A stretch of 64,000 nt of DNA from Actinomadura latina NBRC 106108 (GCF_001552195.1 NZ_BCQS01000007.1:124001-188000); one strand, 5' to 3'; numbered from the stretch's first letter, positions 33,123 through 42,120 are shown. Translations and numbers: made by a program. The notes: a model not told the origin generated them from the letters alone.

Positions 33123-33716
33123 ATGGGTGACATCTCGGACATGGCGGAAACGGAGACTGAGCCCGTCACGCTCGTGGTCACCTGGGACGTGAAACCCGGC
33201 CGGGAGCGCGACTTCGAGGAGTGGGCGGAGGGGCTCCACCGGGTCGCGACCGGCCACCCGGGGCATCGGGGGGCCACGTGGCTGCGCGCCGAAGGGTCGC
33301 GGCACCGGTACTACACGGTCGTGAACTTCGCCGACCAGGAGACGCTCGACGGGTGGCTCAGGTCGTCCGACCGGGCGGACTGGCTCGCCCGGGTCCGCGG
33401 GGTCGCCGAGGAGCACCGCCAGGACACCACCGGGCTGGAGACGTGGTTCAGCCTGCCCGGCGAATCGGTCCCGGCGCCGTCCAAGGCGAAGATGGTCGCC
33501 GTCACCTTCTGCGCCGTCTATCCGCTGAGCCTGATGCTGAACGCGTTCGCGACCCCGCTGACGAAGGCGTGGCCGGTGCCGGTGCAGGCGCTGGTCTTCC
33601 CGGTGATCGTGATCCCGCTGCTCACCGTGTTCGTCATGCCCGCGCTCAGCCGGCTGCTGCGGCGCTGGCTGTACCCGGTCGGGCGGACCCACCGGCCCGC
33701 CCGGCCGGGACGCTGA
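33123..33716 (+). CDS. ABM-domain (antibiotic biosynthesis monooxygenase-like) membrane protein
   Basis: A 197-residue protein. The front half (about 15-110) is a dimeric alpha-beta barrel of the ABM type, with TLVVTWDVKPGRERDFEEWA, HRGATWLRAEG and YYTVVNFADQETLDGW. The rear half has two hydrophobic helices (VAVTFCAVYPLSLMLNAFA and ALVFPVIVIPLLTVFVMPAL). Related proteins are annotated as antibiotic biosynthesis monooxygenase with a membrane anchor. ATG 33123 is preferred; ATG 33141 and GTG 33105 are alternatives. Its stop abuts the stop of the convergent acyltransferase with no gap. Confidence 0.78.
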   Translation: MGDISDMAETETEPVTLVVTWDVKPGRERDFEEWAEGLHRVATGHPGHRGATWLRAEGSRHRYYTVVNFADQETLDGWLRSSDRADWLARVRGVAEEHRQDTTGLETWFSLPGESVPAPSKAKMVAVTFCAVYPLSLMLNAFATPLTKAWPVPVQALVFPVIVIPLLTVFVMPALSRLLRRWLYPVGRTHRPARPGR

Positions 33717-35510
33717 CTAGGCGAGGAGCTCGCGCAGCTCGTGGACGGCCTCCCGGAGCCTCTCCGCGAACACGTGCATGGTGCCGGCGACCGGCTGCGG
33801 GGTGCTCAGGTAGAGGTTGAACCGGTCCGGGAGGAGGACGTAGGCGATGCCGATGCACTGCTCGCTGGTGGAGCCGAACCCGAAGTACTGGATGTTGACC
33901 GACGGGGCCGAGCTGGTGCTGAGGTAGTCGTCCCGCATCTTCAGCCAGCCGGGCGTGTCGAACAGGGGCAGCGGCCCGGTGACGCCGAGCTCGGCGCCGC
34001 GCCGCTTGGCGATCAGCTGGAGCTCCCAGAGGTGCTGCTCGGGGGCCTGCCCGGCCTGGCACTCCTTCGCGCGGCGGACGTGGGCCTCGGCGGCGGCGCG
34101 GAAGGCGGTGCGGCGGACCTCGGGGCCGGCCGCCGGGTCGTCCATGACGTCGACGAAGTGGAGCACCTCGGGGGTGACGACGCGCATCGCCTCGGTTCGA
34201 CCGTGCCGGTACTGGCGGGTGGCGATCGACTCGTAGGTGGTGCCGGTGAGGCCCTTGGCGCGCTTGTGGGCGAGCTGGTAGGCCATCTGGACGAACGCGT
34301 CCGGGGACGTCTTCAGGCGCTTGGCCTCGCCGGCGCCGAAGTCGTCGAACGAGACGGTCGTCGTGGCCGTCGCGGCGGCGTAGGCGGCGAAGGAGGACGC
34401 GGCGTCCTCGATGTCCCGCCGCAGGTCGTCGTCCAGGGCGAACTCGATCGGCTCGATGGCGGGGAGCCCCTGCGCGGCGGCGCCCGACCGCCGGGACATC
34501 TCCTCGGGAGGCGTGCCGAGCAGCGCGTCCACGAAGCTGAGGATCGTGGTGCCGTCCAGGCCGCAGTGCTCGACGTTGATGCCCGCCGTGCCGTCGCCGA
34601 ACACGATGAAGGACACGGCCTTGTCGAACCAGCGGTTGCCGCTGTCGCCGTGCAGCAGGTGGTCGCAGGCGTCGAGGGTGCTCACCGGGGTGAAGTCCTC
34701 CAGGCAGACGCAGAACAGCGCCGTCTCGACGTCGTCGAGCGCCTTCCCGTTGCCGAGGGCCAGCAGCGCGTCGCGGCTCGCCGCCCACTCGGCGCGGGCC
34801 TTGGTGGTGAGGTGCCCGGTGGACGGCTCCGCCGCCGCCTCCGCCTTCATGATCGTGCCGAGGCCCGCCCGGAGTTCGTCGAGCGTGTGGGGACGGCCGT
34901 CCGGGCCCAGCACGTCCATCCGGATCATGTTGCCGCGGAAGAAGACCACGATGTGCCGCGCCTCGGACGGGCCGGGCCACGCGTCGGTGTAGGGCGCCCG
35001 GACGGTGTCCTGCTCGGCGCCGGGGATGCGCGTCGTCGAGAACAGGAACCGGTTCTGCACCATCGAGAGCGGGCGGCCGCGCTGCAGGGCCGGCGGGATC
35101 CGCTCCTCGTCCAGCCGCAGCTTGTAGTCGAGCGCCCCGGCGATGAGCCCCGCCGCGCGCTCCACCTGCCCCTCCGGCGACTCCTTGAACAGGAAGAAGA
35201 AGTTGGCGTTCAGCGCGATCCGGTCGCGGCGGCCGAGGTAGCGGTACGGCCAGAACGTGTCGAGCCAGCTGTGCACGCCCTCCGCCGCGTCGTAGCGTTC
35301 GAGCGCCGCGTGCAGCGTGCGGCCGGGGCCGTCCGGGCGGACGAACGCGGCCAGCGCCGACTCCGTCCGGGCCCGCTCGTCGGCGGTCAGCAGCGGCCCG
35401 CACCATTCCATGAACCGCTCGCAGGTCGCGTCGAGCGTGGGCAGCGGCACGCGCGGAAGTCCCTCCTCGTTGCCGAAGGTGCGGGACGAGAGTTCTTCGC
35501 TGGCGTTCAC
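33717..35510 (-). CDS. Choline/carnitine O-acyltransferase family protein
   Basis: A 597-residue member of the carnitine acyltransferase superfamily, which is rare in bacteria. The catalytic His315 lies in INVEHCGLDGTT (the EHxxxDG motif), and the TYESIATRQYRHGRTEAMR block is the family's CoA/substrate region. SAPSVNIQYFGFGSTSEQCI resembles the carnitine-site strand. The enzyme should move an acyl group between CoA and a hydroxylated quaternary amine or a similar alcohol; the actual acceptor is unknown. It is the last gene of a three-gene unit with a methyltransferase (24 bases upstream) and a 2OG-Fe(II) dioxygenase, which suggests that the acceptor is a methylated, hydroxylated amino acid. 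Confidence 0.85.
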   Translation of the reverse strand: MNASEELSSRTFGNEEGLPRVPLPTLDATCERFMEWCGPLLTADERARTESALAAFVRPDGPGRTLHAALERYDAAEGVHSWLDTFWPYRYLGRRDRIALNANFFFLFKESPEGQVERAAGLIAGALDYKLRLDEERIPPALQRGRPLSMVQNRFLFSTTRIPGAEQDTVRAPYTDAWPGPSEARHIVVFFRGNMIRMDVLGPDGRPHTLDELRAGLGTIMKAEAAAEPSTGHLTTKARAEWAASRDALLALGNGKALDDVETALFCVCLEDFTPVSTLDACDHLLHGDSGNRWFDKAVSFIVFGDGTAGINVEHCGLDGTTILSFVDALLGTPPEEMSRRSGAAAQGLPAIEPIEFALDDDLRRDIEDAASSFAAYAAATATTTVSFDDFGAGEAKRLKTSPDAFVQMAYQLAHKRAKGLTGTTYESIATRQYRHGRTEAMRVVTPEVLHFVDVMDDPAAGPEVRRTAFRAAAEAHVRRAKECQAGQAPEQHLWELQLIAKRRGAELGVTGPLPLFDTPGWLKMRDDYLSTSSAPSVNIQYFGFGSTSEQCIGIAYVLLPDRFNLYLSTPQPVAGTMHVFAERLREAVHELRELLA

Positions 35511-35534
35511 TTCGTTCCTCGTGTCGTCGGTGCT

Positions 35535-36344
35535 TTAGCCGCGCGGCTTGGAAATGTAGAGCTGCGCGTAGAACCAGCCGCCGGTCTCCAGGCCGCTCGG
35601 GTCGACGCCGGCGTCCGAGAGGCGCTCCAGGACGCCCGCCTGCTCCTCGTCCGTCGCGAACCGCCGCTGCCTGAACAGGCCGTCGCGGCGGACGGTCTCG
35701 TATCCGGCGGCGGCGAGGGTCTCCTCGATCGGGTCGAACGGGAACATGCGCAGGATGAAATGCGCCATCCACGGCGGCCGGCCCTCGCAGGCGCCGACGA
35801 TCCGGGAGATGGTGCGTTCGGTGACGTAGCCGAGGCAGCCCGTGGAGATGACCAGGTCGGTCGCGGCGAGCCGGGCGCGCTGCTCATCGGTCGGGTCGCC
35901 GTTCTCCAGGTCGGCGTGGACGGCGCCGTCGAGGAGACCGGCGTCGAGCGCGTAGGAGAGGGCGCTGTCCGAGGCGTCCAGGCCGATGAAGCGGACAGGG
36001 TCGGCGGGTTCACCGGAACGGACCAGCTCCCGGTCGCGGCTCAGCAGTGTGGCGCGCGTCTGCCTGTGGGCGTCGCGGCCGCTGTAGCGATCGTACAGTT
36101 CGGCCATCGTCGCGCCGTGCTTCACCAGGGCCGCGTTGATGCCGTACGAGCAGCCGATGTCGAGCACGGTCGGAACCGGCACCCGGCGCGCCTCCCGGTA
36201 TTCGGCGATGACCCGCTGGAAGTGCGGTTTCGCCAATTCCGGGATGTTGTAGTCGAGGTCGCGGAGCGTGCTGAAATAGGCGCGGGGGTCGGGCCGCGTG
36301 TAGATGTGGTCGAGCGAGATCTTGCCTGTGGTGTCGACGTGCAA
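35535..36344 (-). CDS. SAM-dependent methyltransferase of the dioxygenase-acyltransferase cassette
   Basis: A 269-residue protein with a class I methyltransferase core: VPTVLDIGCSYGINAALV (motif I), VRFIGLDASDSALSYA, HADLENGDP and DLVISTGCLGYVTERTISRI. It starts at TTG 36344, since TAGGAGG at the dioxygenase stop gives an ideal six-base spacing and no ATG is available near it. The dioxygenase gene ends 10 bases before, so translation is coupled. It probably N- or O-methylates the product of, or the substrate for, the dioxygenase; the target is unknown. No membrane helix is present. Confidence 0.83.
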   Translation of the reverse strand: MHVDTTGKISLDHIYTRPDPRAYFSTLRDLDYNIPELAKPHFQRVIAEYREARRVPVPTVLDIGCSYGINAALVKHGATMAELYDRYSGRDAHRQTRATLLSRDRELVRSGEPADPVRFIGLDASDSALSYALDAGLLDGAVHADLENGDPTDEQRARLAATDLVISTGCLGYVTERTISRIVGACEGRPPWMAHFILRMFPFDPIEETLAAAGYETVRRDGLFRQRRFATDEEQAGVLERLSDAGVDPSGLETGGWFYAQLYISKPRG

Positions 36345-36354
36345 CGACGGCCTC

Positions 36355-37218
36355 CTAGTCGAGCAGCTGGTCCACCCGGACGGCGCGTCCCTCCGCCGCC
36401 AGGTGCTCGGGCAGGACGCGGCCGAAGAGCTGCCTCGTGCGCGCGACGCTGCCGATGACCCCCGGGCGCTCGCTGTAGGCGAAGATCGCCGTGTGCCGCG
36501 CCGTGTCCCCCCTGACCGTGCTCACCCGGTGCAGCGAGTACCGCCCCTTGAACAGCTGCAGGTCGCCGGGCCGCAGCGTGAGCCGCTGGACGAGGTGCCC
36601 GCCGCGTCCGGTCAGCACGTCCCGGACGTCGCCGAGGTTCTCCCGTTCCGCCGTCCTGATGTTCGGGCAGTACTCGAAGGCGCCTCCGTCCTCCGGCTCC
36701 TGCGTGAGCAGGCTGACCGTGAACTCGTTGGTGTCGAAATGCCAGGGATGTTCCATCCCCGGGTTGACGACGTTGAGGACGAGCCCCGACAGCGGGTCGC
36801 CCAGCTCGTGTACGCGCGGCAGCCCGAAGCAGCTCGCCACAAAACGCTGGAAAAGGCCGCTCGAATAGAGCCGGTGGACGATGGAGTCCGCCGGGATGCG
36901 GTCCCGCGCGACGAACGCGTTGCCCCGCCGGACGGTGATGCGCCCCGGATGGCCGTCCGGCAATGGCGTATCGACATCGATGTTGTAGGCGTTCACTGTT
37001 TCGACGTCATAATGGGCGGCCGGTGCGATCGCCGCGCATTCCGTTCGCAGCGTGTCCTGCAATGCGGGGCGAATGAAGTCCGGCAGCACGCAGCATCCGG
37101 ATTTCGCCAGTTCCGCGCGCGTCCGGGAAACGACCGCGTTCCAGCCGGCGCCGCCCGGCTCGGCCAGCGGATAACGGTCCGTGTCGGCCACCCGTGCGAG
37201 AGCCTCCGCCGCGCCCAT
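36355..37218 (-). CDS. 2-oxoglutarate/Fe(II) dioxygenase, BesD-like hydroxylase
   Basis: A 287-residue non-heme iron enzyme. The facial triad is complete: His160 and Asp162 in HPWHFDTNEFTVSLLTQEPE, and His230 in SLHRVSTVRG, with Arg241 as the likely 2OG salt bridge. The surroundings resemble the family that contains radical halogenases acting on free amino acids, such as BesD. Those have Gly in place of Asp, so this protein is predicted to hydroxylate, not halogenate. ATG 37218 is preceded by GGAAGGA. It is the first gene of the cassette. A free amino acid such as lysine is a plausible substrate, but this is inference. Confidence 0.82.
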   Translation of the reverse strand: MGAAEALARVADTDRYPLAEPGGAGWNAVVSRTRAELAKSGCCVLPDFIRPALQDTLRTECAAIAPAAHYDVETVNAYNIDVDTPLPDGHPGRITVRRGNAFVARDRIPADSIVHRLYSSGLFQRFVASCFGLPRVHELGDPLSGLVLNVVNPGMEHPWHFDTNEFTVSLLTQEPEDGGAFEYCPNIRTAERENLGDVRDVLTGRGGHLVQRLTLRPGDLQLFKGRYSLHRVSTVRGDTARHTAIFAYSERPGVIGSVARTRQLFGRVLPEHLAAEGRAVRVDQLLD

Positions 37219-37473
37219 AGCGTTCCTTCCGCTTCGCCGAACCCCAGACGGGTTTTAGCACAGTCCTTCCGGCATTTCATGGCCGGCCTTTCCGGCGCGG
37301 TTTGTCAGAAAACGATAGGCCCGGCCCGTGACCTGTGCCTTCGAACGTTCCCGGCCCCGCGCGGGCGCCCCCGCCGGTGTGTCCCATCTCACCTACTGGC
37401 GAGTAGCCTCCGCCCGTCCGCCGCTCGGCGCACTGGGTAGGTACCCGGGGGCAGGGGGACGAAGGGGGCGGCC

Positions 37474-37962
37474 GTGCAGACCTTTCTGCCGTATGCGGAC
37501 TTCACCGCGACGGCGCGAGCGCTGGACCGGCGGAGGCTGGGCAAGCAGCGCGTCGAGACCATCCAGGTGCTGCGGGCGCTCACCGTGCCGGGCTACGGCT
37601 GGCGCCGCCACCCGGCGGCGCTCATGTGGACGGGCTACGAGGAGGCGCTCGTCCGGTACGGACTGGACGTCTGCGACCGCTGGCGCGGCCTCGGCCACGC
37701 CGACACCTGCGCCGGGACGCTGGTCGCCGACCTGGCCGCGGCCAAGGGGACCCGGCGCCCGCGGCGGCAGGACCGGCTGGCCGCCGCGGGGGAGCTGCCG
37801 CCCTGGCTGGGCGACCCGGCGTTCCATCTCAGCCACCGTTCGGCGCTCGTCCGCAAGGACCCCGGGTTCTACCGTCCCCTGTTCCCGGATGTCCCGGACG
37901 ATCTCCCCTACGTCTGGCCGGCCTCGGACCGTCCGCCACATGATGCGGACGGGGGCGGGTAG
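37474..37962 (+). CDS. MSMEG_6728-family protein (pyrimidine-dimer glycosylase-like)
   Basis: A 162-residue protein opening with MQTFLPYADFTATARALDRRRLGKQRVE, which I associate with the MSMEG_6728 family, related to pyrimidine dimer DNA glycosylase folds. HPAALMWTGYEEALVRYG and SALVRKDPGFYRPLFP are conserved later. DNA repair is therefore possible, but no catalytic residue can be named with confidence. The GTG start has a GAAGGGGG ribosome tract. It is 38 bases upstream of the PP2C gene on the same strand. Confidence 0.75.
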   Translation: MQTFLPYADFTATARALDRRRLGKQRVETIQVLRALTVPGYGWRRHPAALMWTGYEEALVRYGLDVCDRWRGLGHADTCAGTLVADLAAAKGTRRPRRQDRLAAAGELPPWLGDPAFHLSHRSALVRKDPGFYRPLFPDVPDDLPYVWPASDRPPHDADGGG

Positions 37963-38000
37963 GGAATGGTGCGCAACCGAAAGCGCGGGGTGGCAAGCCG

Positions 38001-39230
38001 ATGCTGAGAGAGCTGGTGGCGGCCAGCCACCTGATGTCGGTGGAGCAGCTGCCGGGCGCCGCGGCCCGGCACGCCGCGGACGCCGGCCTGCACGACGTGG
38101 TCATCTACGTCGTCGACCTGCAGCAGACGGTGCTGCGGCTGCTCACCGGCAAGGGCGCGGACGCCGGCGGGGACCCCGGGGACGAGAGCCCGGAGTTCAA
38201 GATCGAGGGGACGCTCGCGGGCCGGGCGTTCCAGACCATGGCACCGGTGGCCGGCCACGTGTTCGACGACGGCACCTGCCAGTACTGGCTGCCGATCCTC
38301 GATGGAACCGAGCGGATCGGCGTCCTGCGGACCACCATCCGCCAGGATGACGCGCGGCTCAGGGAGGACGCCGAGTACCTGGCCGGCATGGTCGCGCTGA
38401 TCATCGTCAGCAAGGGCCCGAACAGCGACTCGCTCTCCCGGCTGGTGCGGACGCGGGACATGACGGTGTCGGCGGAGATGCAGTGGCGGCTGCTGCCGCC
38501 GCTGACCTTCGCCAACGACCAGGTGGTGATCAGCGCGGCGCTGGAACCGGCCTACCGGCTGGGCGGAGACACCTTCGACTACGCCCTGGCGGGCGACACC
38601 GTGCATTTCGGGGTCTTCGACGCCATGGGGCACGACACCGCGGCCGGGCTGACCTCCAGCCTCGCCGTGGCCGCCTTCCGGAACCACCGGCTCCAGGGGG
38701 CCGACCTGCTCGGCACCGGGCAGGGGATCGAGGACGTGCTGGTCGAGCAGGACAGCAGCGGACGCTTCGTCACGGCGCTCCTCGCCGAACTCGACCTCCG
38801 TTCCGGCGTCCTCTCCTTCGCCTCCTACGGCCATCCCGTGCCGGTCATCATCCGCAAGGGCCGCTGGGTGACCACGCTCGAATGCCGTCCGGGCACCCCG
38901 CTCGGCACCGGTCTCGGCATCGAGCCGAAGCTGTGCGTCGAGCAGCTCGAACCGGGCGACCGCGTCGTGCTCTACACCGACGGGATCGTCGAGGCCCGCG
39001 ATCCGGACAAGCAGGAGTTCGGGCTGCACCGCTTCGTCGACTTCCTGATCAAACGGAACGCCGACAGGCTGTCCGCGGCCGAGACGCTGCGGCGCCTGGT
39101 CCATAACATCCTGGAGCACCACGCGGGGCGCCTGGACGACGATGCCACCGTCCTCCTCGTCGAATGGCACGGCTGGCCGGGGAGGAAGGACCTGCCGGAG
39201 GACGTGCCGACGGTGATGGGCCGGCGCTGA
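38001..39230 (+). CDS. GAF-PP2C (RsbU/SpoIIE-type) protein phosphatase
   Basis: A 409-residue serine phosphatase. The N-terminal half (about 10-150) is GAF-like (VIYVVDLQQTVLRLL, QYWLPILDGTERIGVL). The C-terminal SpoIIE domain has GGDTFDYAL, HFGVFDAMGHDTAAGL, SYGHPVPVIIRKG, LYTDGIVEARDPDKQEFGLHRF and DDDATVLLVE, which carry the metal-binding Asp residues. Such phosphatases control anti-anti-sigma factors. No anti-sigma antagonist gene is adjacent, so its target is unknown. The first ATG is chosen. Confidence 0.88.
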   Translation: MLRELVAASHLMSVEQLPGAAARHAADAGLHDVVIYVVDLQQTVLRLLTGKGADAGGDPGDESPEFKIEGTLAGRAFQTMAPVAGHVFDDGTCQYWLPILDGTERIGVLRTTIRQDDARLREDAEYLAGMVALIIVSKGPNSDSLSRLVRTRDMTVSAEMQWRLLPPLTFANDQVVISAALEPAYRLGGDTFDYALAGDTVHFGVFDAMGHDTAAGLTSSLAVAAFRNHRLQGADLLGTGQGIEDVLVEQDSSGRFVTALLAELDLRSGVLSFASYGHPVPVIIRKGRWVTTLECRPGTPLGTGLGIEPKLCVEQLEPGDRVVLYTDGIVEARDPDKQEFGLHRFVDFLIKRNADRLSAAETLRRLVHNILEHHAGRLDDDATVLLVEWHGWPGRKDLPEDVPTVMGRR

Positions 39231-39239
39231 CCTACCGCC

Positions 39240-40253
39240 CTACCGCGTCCCGAGGGCGTCCATCAGCATGGGGTACGCCTGGTGCAGGTCGCGCTGCCAG
39301 TACGGCCAGTCGTGCTGCCCGTCGAAGAACCGGGCGGTCACCGGGACGCCTCGGTCGTGCAGCCGGGCCACGAACGCGTGTGCGTTGTCGTCGGCGGCGG
39401 CCTCCACCGGGTCGGTGAAGGGCATGCCGCCGAGCGTCCCGGCCCTGCCGTTGCCGCTCGCCACCCACAGCCGGACGCCGTGCAGCCGCCCGGCCAGGTC
39501 GGCCGGGTTGTGCGCGCGCCAGACCGCCGCCTGGTCGTCGGGGTCGCCCCAGACGCGCCGCCAGTCGGTGCCGGGGCAGGCGAAGGACGGCCCCCAGCCG
39601 GTCGAGTCGTCGCCGGGCTTGTGGCCGTAGAGGGTGTCGACGTATCCGCTGAACGACGCGGCGGCCTTGAACATGCCGGGGAAGCGGGCGGCGTAGAGCA
39701 TGGCGCCGAGGCCGCCCATGGAATTGCCCGCGATGACGCGGTCGGTTCCGGCGTGGTAGTCGCTTTCGAGAATGCGCCGGAGTTCGGTCATGTGGAACGT
39801 CTCCCATTGCGGGGAGCCGCCGTGCCCGTAGTTCCACCAGTCGGAGTAATTGCCGCAGCGGCCGCCGTTCGGCATGACGACGATGACGTCGCTGCCGGCG
39901 GTGAGCCGCGCGACGTCGGTGTCGCGCGTCCATGCGGTGTAGTCGTCGACGCCGCCGTGCAGCAGCCACAGGGTGGGCCACGTGCGGTGCGCGTCCGCCG
40001 ACCAGCCGCGGGGGACTAGGAGGCGGACCTTCTGCCGGCCGTCCATGGCCGGGGAGTCGATGGTCAGGTCCACGGTGCGGGACGCGACGGACGTCTCGGC
40101 GACGACCCGCGCGCCGGTGCCGGCGACTGCCGTCTGGGCGAGTGCGGTGGAACGATCCACGAGCGGGGACGGGATGAGCAGCACAAAGGCCCCCAGCCAT
40201 GCGGCGGGGGTGATGCGACGAAGCAATGCGGGGCCTTCCGGGAACACCGGCAT
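39240..40253 (-). CDS. Secreted alpha/beta-hydrolase esterase (antigen-85-like)
   Basis: A 337-residue exported esterase. The signal peptide is MPVFPEGPALLRRITPAAW followed by LGAFVLLIPSPLV, with a likely cut after the ALAQ region. The nucleophile is Ser in VIAGNSMGGLG, the oxyanion region is WLLHGGVDDYTAWT, and the catalytic His is in DGQHDWPYW. The pattern MPNGGRCGNYSDWWN, then WETFHMTEL, is shared with the esterase at 47146, so the two are paralogs. The natural substrate may be a mycolate-like lipid, a polyester or a sugar ester. It converges with the PP2C gene. Confidence 0.85.
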   Translation of the reverse strand: MPVFPEGPALLRRITPAAWLGAFVLLIPSPLVDRSTALAQTAVAGTGARVVAETSVASRTVDLTIDSPAMDGRQKVRLLVPRGWSADAHRTWPTLWLLHGGVDDYTAWTRDTDVARLTAGSDVIVVMPNGGRCGNYSDWWNYGHGGSPQWETFHMTELRRILESDYHAGTDRVIAGNSMGGLGAMLYAARFPGMFKAAASFSGYVDTLYGHKPGDDSTGWGPSFACPGTDWRRVWGDPDDQAAVWRAHNPADLAGRLHGVRLWVASGNGRAGTLGGMPFTDPVEAAADDNAHAFVARLHDRGVPVTARFFDGQHDWPYWQRDLHQAYPMLMDALGTR

Positions 40254-40442
40254 GGGGTTGTGCCGGCCCTGGGAAAATGAGGGGAGAAAGGGAGTTCCGT
40301 GGTACGGCCTGTTTCTCTCCTTACTCCGAGTAGGTTCCCGCCGGGTGCGCCAGTGAAGCACAGAGTAAAAAGCGTATAAAATGCATTTCCGCCATGCCGG
40401 GAGCGGGAGCGGGCGGGGGCCGGACGCGCGAACGCCGGACAC

Positions 40443-40481
40443 GCGAACGCCGGACGCCCGCGGCGGGCGTCCGGCGTTCGC
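40443..40481. terminator. Strong terminator hairpin after the peptide/M50 operon
   Basis: Left arm GCGAACGCCGGACGCCCGC (40443-40461) and right arm GCGGGCGTCCGGCGTTCGC (40463-40481) are perfect complements. The hairpin starts 21 bases downstream of the M50 stop. A direct repeat of the first 14 bases of the stem lies just before it (40427-40440). Confidence 0.8.
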
Positions 40482-40501
40482 CGGCGTTTCGTCCGGGACG
40501 G

Positions 40502-41845
40502 TCAGGAGTCCGGCACCGCCCGGGGAGCCGGCCCCTGGATGTAGCCGACGGCCCACCGCACGAGCCGGCGGCCGATCCCGTAGAAGATCAGCGCGAGCCC
40601 GGCCAGCGGCAGCACGAGCAGCATGATCTGCAGCCCGGAGGTGAGCAGCTCCAGCGGGCCCGCCCCCGCCGACGCCTCCACCGCGAGCCGGCGCATCATC
40701 CACCAGTCCTTGGCGACCAGCCCGGGGATCTGGGTGGTGATGAGGCCGAGCTGGAACACCAGCATCGGAATGACGGTCAGCACCCACAGCGTGACGAAGA
40801 TCTGCGGCCAGCGCTTGAGGTCGTTCAGCCGGGCGTCGGCGGGGCGCCGCAGCAGCGCCCGCTTCAGGATCGGCCCGATGTACTTGAACAGGTCGGGGAC
40901 GCCGACCAGGTCCGACATGATGTAGTACCCGTCGAACCGCAGCGTCGGCAGCAGCTGCTGGATCATCTCGATGTTGACGTACAGGACGGCGACGAGCAGC
41001 GGCTCGAAGCCCGTCTGCAGGTACACCAGCGTCAGCGCGACCACGAAGATCGCGTTGAAGTACACGCCGGCGAGGTCGGCGCGCAGCCGGCCGCCGCGTC
41101 CGAGCCGGTACGACTCGGTGATGTCGGTGTAGAACGCCGGCCACACCAGGTAGAGCCCGCAGCCCATGGTGCCCGGCCGGACGCCCCCGTACCGGCAGGC
41201 CGTGGCGTGCCCGATCTCGTGGAACGCGCAGGAGGCCACCCCGAGCCCCATGACCAGCAGGATGCTGACCGGGTTCAGGATCGCCAGCGAGAGCGCGTCC
41301 GCGATCGAGTGGGAGCTGAACAGCCACCCCTCGCTCACCAGGAACGCGGCGATCATGACCGCCATCGCCACCGGCCGGAACAGCCATCCGAACAGCCCGC
41401 CGACGAACCAGGTGAACGACTCGGGGAACACCGCGACCTTGAACCGCAGCGCCAGCCACGGGTCGGCCTTCACCAGCTTCGGCGGCGTGCCGTCGCTGTA
41501 GGTGGTGACCCCGAGGGGGGCGAGCTTGCGGTCGACGAGGTAGACGACCTGCTCGCCGGTCAGCCGGGCGCCGGCCTCCGCGCTGACCGTGTCCGCGACC
41601 CGGTCCAGCGCCTGCTCGACGTCGGTGCCCGCGAGGTCCCGGTGTTCGTGCAGCGCCTTCGCCACCGTGAACAGCAGTGGCGGCAGCTTGACGAGCTGCC
41701 GGTTCGGCAGGCAGACGAGCTGCGGCGGTTCCCGGTAGCCGGAGTTCTTGAACTCGCCGACGAGTTCGGCGCCCTCGGTGAGCGCGGGCAGGGTGAGCGC
41801 CGGCGGCTCGTCGCCGTCCACCTCCCGTATCGCTGAGGTGCTCAT
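40502..41845 (-). CDS. M50-type membrane metalloprotease of the peptide operon
   Basis: A 447-residue polytopic protein. The zinc site is HEIGHATA (His209, Glu210, His213), and a third ligand is expected in LRFDGYY (Asp306). There are about eight hydrophobic segments from residue 150 onward. The N-terminal soluble part (20-140: LVCLPNRQLVKLPPLLFTVA, LTGEQVVYLVDRKLAPLGV) is reminiscent of PqqD/RRE-like winged-helix domains of putative peptide zinc metalloproteases, which recognise leader peptides. Its ATG overlaps the stop of the 81-residue peptide gene (ATGA). It is therefore predicted to cleave or export the two upstream peptides. Confidence 0.85.
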   Translation of the reverse strand: MSTSAIREVDGDEPPALTLPALTEGAELVGEFKNSGYREPPQLVCLPNRQLVKLPPLLFTVAKALHEHRDLAGTDVEQALDRVADTVSAEAGARLTGEQVVYLVDRKLAPLGVTTYSDGTPPKLVKADPWLALRFKVAVFPESFTWFVGGLFGWLFRPVAMAVMIAAFLVSEGWLFSSHSIADALSLAILNPVSILLVMGLGVASCAFHEIGHATACRYGGVRPGTMGCGLYLVWPAFYTDITESYRLGRGGRLRADLAGVYFNAIFVVALTLVYLQTGFEPLLVAVLYVNIEMIQQLLPTLRFDGYYIMSDLVGVPDLFKYIGPILKRALLRRPADARLNDLKRWPQIFVTLWVLTVIPMLVFQLGLITTQIPGLVAKDWWMMRRLAVEASAGAGPLELLTSGLQIMLLVLPLAGLALIFYGIGRRLVRWAVGYIQGPAPRAVPDS

Positions 41846-42090
41846 CAGTGCTGGTCGACCACGGTGGCCGGGACGCAGGTCAGGGTGGACTGCGGCGGCT
41901 GCGCCAGCAGGCCCGTCCCGAGCAGGCCGGTGGTGCCGGGCGAGTAGGTGGACTGGCACGCGTACGCGACGACCGTGGAGCCGTCGCCGTCGCCGCGCGG
42001 CGCGGACATGGCGAGCCGCGGCGGCAGAATCTCGGCGTCGAGGCGGTCGAGGTCGGCGTAGCTGAGTTTCTTAGGCAGTTCGAGGCTCAT
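41845..42090 (-). CDS. Two-cysteine precursor-like peptide B
   Basis: An 81-residue peptide of unknown family. The leader-like start SLELPKKLSYADLDRLDAEI leads to LPPRLAMSAPRGDGDG, followed by a core-like C-terminus with Cys45 and Cys72 (YACQST ... QSTLTCVPAT). It aligns with peptide A: (S/T)ST(V/T) ... C-x-S-T, AGLL/TGLL, Q-N/P-P-x-ST and C-x-P, with nearly equal Cys spacing (27 and 28). It is translated directly before the M50 protease. No lanthionine, thiazole or cyclisation enzyme gene lies nearby, so the core may carry a simple disulfide. Confidence 0.7.
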   Translation of the reverse strand: MSLELPKKLSYADLDRLDAEILPPRLAMSAPRGDGDGSTVVAYACQSTYSPGTTGLLGTGLLAQPPQSTLTCVPATVVDQH

Positions 42091-42120
42091 GTGACGGCTT
42101 TCGGGTGGGCGGGAAAAGGG

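Noticed and set aside
36355..37218. Radical halogenase assignment for the BesD-like protein
   Set aside because: The metal-ligand Asp162 is present, whereas halogenases have Gly or Ala there.
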